Origin: Patescibacteria group bacterium
Lineage (GTDB): Bacteria; Patescibacteriota; Minisyncoccia; JAHIHE01
Length of the DNA stretch: 41,914 nt
Direction: 5' to 3'
Assembly: GCA_018896765.1 (NCBI GenBank)
Contig: JAHILZ010000051.1
Span: forward strand, 1-41,914
Of the stretch, positions 37,510 through 41,914 are shown piece by piece (position 1 is the first letter of the stretch; every line of letters begins with the position of its first letter). Both the position numbers and the translations under genes were made by a program. The notes below the pieces were generated by a model. It was given only the letters and a program-made list of their open reading frames with translations. It was not told the DNA's origin and did not search any database.

Positions 37510-40095
37510 ATGAAAACAAATTATGTAAAAATTGCGATATCGTTGTTGTTATTTTTCGTGTTGATTATGCCAGTTGTGTCTCAAGCAGAAGATCCGACTC
37601 CAACTCCCACCCCTGAAGTTACACCAACTCCTACACCAATTCCTACTCCTACACCAACTCCTGAAATTACTCCAACTCCGACTCCAACTCCGACTCCAAC
37701 ACCTACGCCAACTCCGACTCCAACACCTGAAATTACTCCAACGCCAACTCCAACACCTACGCCAACTCCGACACCAGCAAACGGACCAATAATCACATCG
37801 ATTACACCGAGTAATATTTATAAAGGTACGTTGACTACGGTCAATGGCAGTAAATTTATGAATCTCGGACAGTATCAATATTCTTGTTATAATTGTAAAG
37901 TTTTGATTAATGGACAATCGGTGAGCGGTATTTATTCTTATAGTTGGTATGAAAATAAAATTTCTTTTACTATTCCAAGTGATGCTCAAAGTGGATATTT
38001 ACAAATTCAAGACTCAAAAGGAAATTTAAGCAATAATTTTAATATTACTATATCTCAAGACCCCTCTACTATTGCGCCGATTATTTCTTCAGTTAATCCA
38101 AGAGTTATTACGCCTGGCGACACTATTTCGATATACGGAAATAATTTTGGTAGCACAAAAGGAAGCAGTGAATTGATAATTGGAGGTTCTTCCTATCCAA
38201 GTGGAACGATTTCTTTATGGTCCGATACAAAGATAGAATATAAAACATCTAGCTATTCAGACAATTTTAGTAAAAAAATAGAAGTAAAAAAATGCAAAAG
38301 TTATTTCGATTGTCTCGGTATTGTTTCTGGAGGATATTTTTATATTCAACCTAAAATAATATCTCTAGATTATACTGCTGGTGCAGTCGGATGGACTGTG
38401 ACTATAAATGGGAAATATCTTAAAAATAGTAATGTAGCCTCAGACAATTCAGAAACATATAATGTTAAAGTTTATTTTAACGGAATTCCTGCTTTATTTC
38501 CGGCAAATAGAATATGGACCGAAAATTCATTGGAAGTTGTTGTGCCAAATAATGCAACCAGTGGAAATATATCGCTTGAAATTATTGCAAATACAGGCGA
38601 GAAGGTTACAACGATCGGTCCACGATTTGATGTTTGGGAAAAAATAAGCAATGATGAGTTTTCAAGCTCCCAGCTTTACTTAAAACAAATAAATTTACCA
38701 CAAGCTTGGGGAATTGCCAGTAATCGCCGAGTTATTACAGTTGCCGTGATTGATGATGGAGTTTATAATAATCATCCTGATTTAAAAAATAAAATGTGGG
38801 AAAATACGGATGAGATTATTGGAAATGGTATTGATGATGATAGAAACGGATATATAGACGATCATTATGGCTGGGATTTTTTAAACAATACAAAAGATGT
38901 GACACCCACAGGCAGTCACGGAACACAAGTAGCCGGTATAATTGGAGCGGAAAAAGATAATGAAATAGGAATTGCCGGGATAAATTCGAATGTTAAAATA
39001 ATGCCTTTAATTGTATGCGGAAGTAGTGGTTGTATGGATTACGGTCAAGCAATTCGGTATGCAGTTGATAACGGCGCAGAGGTAATAAATTTGAGTTTAG
39101 GAACTCGCGCCGTTTCTGGTTATACAACATCTATAAACGATGCCATTGAGTACGCTTATCAACGCAATGTTCTTGTTGTGACAGCTGCCGGTAATGGAGA
39201 TATAGTAGGCGGCATAGGCTTTGATCTTTCTCAAATACCTCAATCGCCTGTGTGCAATAATGATCAAAAAGGGAATAGGGTGATTGGGGTTGGAGCTGTG
39301 GATTCAGGAAATTATAGACCAACATGGTCAAATTATGGAAGTTGCATAGACATATGGGCGCCTGGAGTTAATTTAAAATCCACCGCTGTTCCTATCTACA
39401 ATACGGGTGATTTTTATAAAATTGATAGTGGTACTTCTTTTTCCGCCCCAATCATCACAGGTATTGTTTCGTTGCTGAAAGCCTCTTTTCCTACTATTAC
39501 AAGTCAGGAAGTAATAAGCTTATTGGTACAGAACGCTACTAATGGCAGCGTTGTAGATGCATATAAAACATTATCCGCATCCGCTAGTTTTGTTGCACAG
39601 CCAGTTACAACTCCTATCCCGACAACTATCCCAATATCTACGCAATACAACAATGGAGGGTATACAATTTTTGATGGCGATATTGCCCAGAATCCAAATG
39701 CTACCGGAGATGCTAAGTTTGATGTTTATATTGTGAAATTAGTTGGTGTTAAAAAATTTAAAAGATTGGTTTTGAATCCGCAAGTTTTCGCTTCTTATGG
39801 GCATCTAAAATGGGAAAATATCAAAAAGATTTCAACAGAAGGAATGATTTCATATAAAACCTCCGCGCTTGTAAAAGTTGAAGGCGATCCAAAAGTTATG
39901 GCTTTAATGCCAAACGGAGATGCTGGTTCAAAAAGTTGGCTGAATGTTTCTGCTGAAACTTTTATCGCATCCGGTGGCGATTGGGATTCAGTTTATCAAA
40001 TCAATACTGTTGATGGCGCCAATTATACCACTGGCACAAAGTTGACAACCCAAGCCCAAGTTGTGAAATTCTTGACTACAGGTGTTTTACCATAA
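37510..40095 (+). CDS. exported subtilisin-like (S8) protease with IPT/TIG domains
   Basis: A signal peptide (residues 1-27) is followed by a Thr-Pro repeat linker (residues ~29-93). Two to three IPT/TIG Ig-like domains follow to ~380 ([20 protein letters not shown], then [20 protein letters not shown] and a third [14 protein letters not shown]). The S8 domain carries Asp415 (VAVIDDG), His470 (GSHGTQVAG), oxyanion Asn562 (TAAGNGD) and Ser643 (GTSFSAP), so it should be active. The C-terminal ~145 residues hold two K/R-W-type units ([34 protein letters not shown] then SWL) related to those in the protein at 13371. Probably cell-surface or secreted. Confidence 0.92.
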   Translation: MKTNYVKIAISLLLFFVLIMPVVSQAEDPTPTPTPEVTPTPTPIPTPTPTPEITPTPTPTPTPTPTPTPTPTPEITPTPTPTPTPTPTPANGPIITSITPSNIYKGTLTTVNGSKFMNLGQYQYSCYNCKVLINGQSVSGIYSYSWYENKISFTIPSDAQSGYLQIQDSKGNLSNNFNITISQDPSTIAPIISSVNPRVITPGDTISIYGNNFGSTKGSSELIIGGSSYPSGTISLWSDTKIEYKTSSYSDNFSKKIEVKKCKSYFDCLGIVSGGYFYIQPKIISLDYTAGAVGWTVTINGKYLKNSNVASDNSETYNVKVYFNGIPALFPANRIWTENSLEVVVPNNATSGNISLEIIANTGEKVTTIGPRFDVWEKISNDEFSSSQLYLKQINLPQAWGIASNRRVITVAVIDDGVYNNHPDLKNKMWENTDEIIGNGIDDDRNGYIDDHYGWDFLNNTKDVTPTGSHGTQVAGIIGAEKDNEIGIAGINSNVKIMPLIVCGSSGCMDYGQAIRYAVDNGAEVINLSLGTRAVSGYTTSINDAIEYAYQRNVLVVTAAGNGDIVGGIGFDLSQIPQSPVCNNDQKGNRVIGVGAVDSGNYRPTWSNYGSCIDIWAPGVNLKSTAVPIYNTGDFYKIDSGTSFSAPIITGIVSLLKASFPTITSQEVISLLVQNATNGSVVDAYKTLSASASFVAQPVTTPIPTTIPISTQYNNGGYTIFDGDIAQNPNATGDAKFDVYIVKLVGVKKFKRLVLNPQVFASYGHLKWENIKKISTEGMISYKTSALVKVEGDPKVMALMPNGDAGSKSWLNVSAETFIASGGDWDSVYQINTVDGANYTTGTKLTTQAQVVKFLTTGVLP
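37594..37788 (+). repeat. Thr-Pro coding repeat in the protease gene
   Basis: Dozens of ACTCC(A/G) hexanucleotides coding for a TP linker broken by two PEITP blocks. The opposite strand gives long false Gly-Val and Trp-Arg-Ser ORFs. Confidence 0.9.
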
Positions 40096-40939
40096 AATTA
40101 AATAGCAAACCCATTTTAAAAAATATATCGCGCACTTGAATTACGAATATTGATTAAGTCTCAAAACAAACAATTCTTGCCGTACCCCCCCTATTTTTTA
40201 TTTAGAGAATAATAATCTTTGACAAAATCCTTCCTCGAATTTAAAACAGATATTCCGCGCCTCGATTACTCGTCGCTTCATAAGCTTTTATTAAAAGGTG
40301 GCACCGCTCGCTCAAAAAAATATTCTTAAAAAAATTATCTCACACCGCAACCATTTTGACATTAAGGATGTTGCTATTATCCCATTATCTTTTTTTATCA
40401 TTTTCGCCGGTAGGATATAAAAAAACGATAAACGGATAATTGCTCAATAATTTTTTTGAATATTTTTTATCGCTCACTTTGATATTGGCTTATGAAAATT
40501 TTAAAAAGAAAAATTATCATTCGCCAAAATCAATGCCAGTCTATGCTTGCTCCATATTTTTTCCGGTCATTTTCATTTTTGAAATTAAGGTTAAATCACC
40601 GTAAAAAATATTCCGCAAGCCTGCCCGTATCCCAGTTTTTAAACAAGGTTTTGGCTCATTCGGCTTTATCTTGTTTCTCATATTCAATATTTCGCCAATC
40701 CTTCCTGTTCGTTCGCCCCGAACGCTCCAGAAAATAAAAGCGCTATGATTACATAGTTCTTTTTTATTTTCTTCCGCTTTGCCGGATAGGCTGATAAATG
40801 CGTTCGCATAATGCAGTATTATGACGACACCTTTTATCTTTTAGAAAATTTTAATGGAAAAAAAGGCATCGCATAACACCGACATTATGACGACGCAGTT
40901 TATCATCACTACCGCCAATCGGGGCTTACTCAATCCTTT
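40096..40939. other. gene-poor, decayed stretch after the protease
   Basis: About 840 nt with no convincing intact gene. The longest plus reading (40492-40737) has no recognisable domain and a composition unlike the neighbours. It includes a minus-strand fragment (40656-40730) ending NIEYEKQDKAE, similar to the remnant at 32477, and words ATGACGACG shared with 33515-33525. This points to eroded genes. Confidence 0.5.
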
Positions 40940-41011
40940 CTATCTCACCTCCGGTATATAAATAAACTTCCCAGAATTTTCAAACATAGTTCTAATGCCC
41001 TCCACTACACG
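40940..41011 (-). pseudogene. remnant family RVVEDIRT, copy ii
   Basis: Minus strand reads RVVEGIRTMFENSGKFIYIP then EVR and stop. An ATG two codons upstream would make a 25-residue peptide (MGRVVEGIRT start), so this copy could be translated. Aligns with copies at 33565 and 41552. Confidence 0.5.
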
Positions 41012-41021
41012 ACCCATGTAA

Positions 41022-41050
41022 AAAAAGCAGAATTAAAAACTCTGCTTTTT
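41022..41050 (-). terminator. bidirectional terminator downstream of the nucleotidyltransferase
   Basis: AAAAAGCAGA (41022-41031) with TCTGCTTTTT (41041-41050); T-rich on both strands. Confidence 0.85.
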
Positions 41051-41085
41051 GTTTTGAGGTTTTTTAAATTTTAAAATATAATAAA

Positions 41086-41412
41086 TTAGATTTTGATTTC
41101 TATCCCTGTTTGCTTGATTTCATTTATAAGCGAAGACCCTTCCTTATAGTCTTTTGGGCTGAAGCCGACAGGTTCGATAGCATGCCCCTGATCGTTGATT
41201 CTTTTAATCCATAAATATTGCATTGCGCTAAAAGTATTTTTAAATTTTGGGGAAACAACGCAAATATCAATATCGCTCCATTTGTGCTGAGCGCCTTTGG
41301 CATAGGATCCGAATAAAATCACCTTCTTGATAGGCAAGCGGTCTTTTTTGAGATTGGCTACATATTCAAATATTTCTCTCTCTATTTTTTTTGGTATTGT
41401 TTTTTTAACCAT
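41086..41412 (-). CDS. MNT-type minimal nucleotidyltransferase
   Basis: 108 residues. The pol-beta-superfamily signature is intact: VILFGSYAKG (Gly35-Ser36) followed by SDIDICVV with Asp47 and Asp49. Such stand-alone proteins are often the antitoxin half (MntA) of HEPN/MNT toxin-antitoxin pairs and AMPylate the HEPN toxin, but no HEPN gene is next to it here: upstream is intergenic and downstream is a terminator. It could be an orphan or act with a partner elsewhere. Confidence 0.85.
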   Translation of the reverse strand: MVKKTIPKKIEREIFEYVANLKKDRLPIKKVILFGSYAKGAQHKWSDIDICVVSPKFKNTFSAMQYLWIKRINDQGHAIEPVGFSPKDYKEGSSLINEIKQTGIEIKI

Positions 41413-41551
41413 AAGCGCAATTCATTGGATATGTTTAAATATTTTTTGCTTGTTTATTCATAAGCGAAAAAATGAATTTATAGTTTAATTATACTCTATA
41501 AAAATTTAGTGTCAATTTTTCGCATTAATATGAATTGTAATGTAAAAAATT
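41413..41551. other. AT-rich intergenic stretch
   Basis: Upstream region of the nucleotidyltransferase gene. I see no gene or clear promoter motif in it. Confidence 0.4.
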
Positions 41552-41643
41552 CTAAACTTCTTTTTTCACCTCCGGCATGTAAACAAACTTCCCCGAATTT
41601 TCAAACATAGTTCTATAGTTCTAATGTTCTCCGCTAGTTCGAC
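41552..41643 (-). pseudogene. remnant family RVVEDIRT, copy iii
   Basis: Minus strand reads ELAENIRT, a short direct duplication (TAGTTCTA twice) that shifts the frame, then MFENSGKFVYMPEVKKEV and stop. Decayed copy of the same 3' gene end. Confidence 0.5.
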
Positions 41644-41653
41644 TAGGTAAAAC

Positions 41654-41678
41654 ACCGCTTATATAGGCGGTTATTTTT
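41654..41678 (+). terminator. terminator-like hairpin
   Basis: ACCGC (41654-41658) with GCGGT (41667-41671), followed by TATTTTTT. Confidence 0.6.
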
Positions 41679-41730
41679 TATATTCGATATGAGGAATAGT
41701 GACTTGAATGCGAGTTTTGGAAAACTGCTA

Positions 41731-41759
41731 TTGACTTTTGGCTTAAAATCTGCTATGAT
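41731..41759 (+). promoter_or_regulatory. strong promoter of a short transcript
   Basis: TTGACT (41731-41736), 17-nt spacer ending TGC, TATGAT (41754-41759). Spacer and hexamers match the promoter at 13279 at about 25 of 29 positions. Confidence 0.7.
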
Positions 41760-41765
41760 GATATG

Positions 41766-41867
41766 TTACGATGTAAGGCACCGACAAGGGTCATTCCGAA
41801 CACTTCGTTTTTTTAAATTAAGCTAAAGATTATTTTCTCTTCTCAACATTTCGATGTTGTTTTTTTG
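41766..41867 (+). ncRNA. candidate ~100-nt small RNA
   Basis: Lies between the promoter at 41731 and an ideal terminator (CAACAT 41844-41849, TTCG loop, ATGTTG 41854-41859, eight T). No sensible ORF in it. No known RNA family recognised. Confidence 0.5.
41844..41867 (+). terminator. terminator of the candidate small RNA
   Basis: A perfect 6-bp stem with a TTCG tetraloop and T-run. Confidence 0.85.
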
Positions 41868-41914
41868 TATTTATTTTTCTTTTCCTATGCTCCAATAATT
41901 TTTCCATTGGCGTT

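Noticed and set aside
37549..37989. Minus-strand Trp/Arg/Ser-rich and Gly-Val-rich ORFs
   Set aside because: Shadows of the Thr-Pro coding repeat of the protease.
40492..40737. Plus-strand 81-residue ORF
   Set aside because: No domain, promoter or signal; lies over eroded sequence with minus-strand remnants.
1..41914. Recoded TGA (as in Gracilibacteria/Absconditabacteria)
   Set aside because: TGA ends many genes at the expected family length (pilM, pilO, sigma4-HARE), so the standard code applies.

Overview
The window looks like chromosomal DNA of an AT-rich Candidate Phyla Radiation (Patescibacteria, Parcubacteria-like) bacterium that uses the standard bacterial code (TGA acts as a stop throughout). 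The lineage is inferred from three things: Sec genes next to a paired DUF/VirD4-like ATPase that carries a C-terminal Cys4 knuckle; a compact type IV pilus locus; and many small pilin-signal or lamin-tail surface proteins typical of this group. Canonical Shine-Dalgarno sites are almost absent. The one strong SD precedes a 40-codon small ORF.

Layout. 1-1.4 kb: a NosD-like beta-helix surface protein with a partial lamin-tail domain. 1.4-11.6 kb: export and regulation: secD, secF (with an internal tandem duplication), a sigma-region-4/HARE-HTH protein, a membrane DUF protein plus VirD4/TraG-like ATPase, and secA. 11.6-13.2 kb: a REP-associated tyrosine transposase (RAYT) with its palindromes, one of them inside its own gene, and a stand-alone phosphohistidine domain. 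This whole block is bounded by copies of the secA 3' end. 13.4-14.8 kb: a lamin-tail surface protein. 14.8-24.4 kb: an SD-led small ORF, then the pilus locus (pilB, pilC, four pilin-like proteins, pilM, pilN, pilO and a PilP-like small protein). 24.6-28.4 kb: tRNA-Arg, a GH1 glycosidase, a DMT transporter, a clan GH-A glycosidase-like protein, and a second tRNA-Arg. 28.4-31.8 kb: three small exported proteins and a broken transposase separated by GC-rich mosaic repeats. 32.1-33.7 kb: tRNA-Lys, tRNA-His and a hicBA-like toxin-antitoxin pair bracketed by a duplicated tRNA-His terminator. 33.7-40.1 kb: a structured RNA leader, a ToxR-like membrane-bound regulator, a YHYH protein, several small membrane or exported proteins (two share a 5' module), and a large exported subtilisin-like protease. 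40.1-41.9 kb: decayed sequence, a MNT-type nucleotidyltransferase, and a probable ~100-nt small RNA.

How the parts fit. SecD, SecF and SecA serve the exported proteins, many of which share surface modules: the lamin tail domain, and a K/R-W-[IL] repeat found in both the 13.4 kb protein and the protease. The pilus genes give a machine for surface appendages or DNA uptake.

Three structures are not explained by ordinary annotation. First, about twelve intergenic tracts are built of 7-bp or 8-bp periodic words, often as two facing arms ending at or within a few bases of the next start codon, sometimes starting inside the preceding CDS. Second, a GC-rich mosaic repeat separates small exported-protein genes like cassettes, and its two best copies carry the same 14-bp segment in opposite orientations between GCGAGG/CCTCGC arms. 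Third, a promoter-driven structured RNA leader sits before a ToxR-like regulator and a block of exported proteins.
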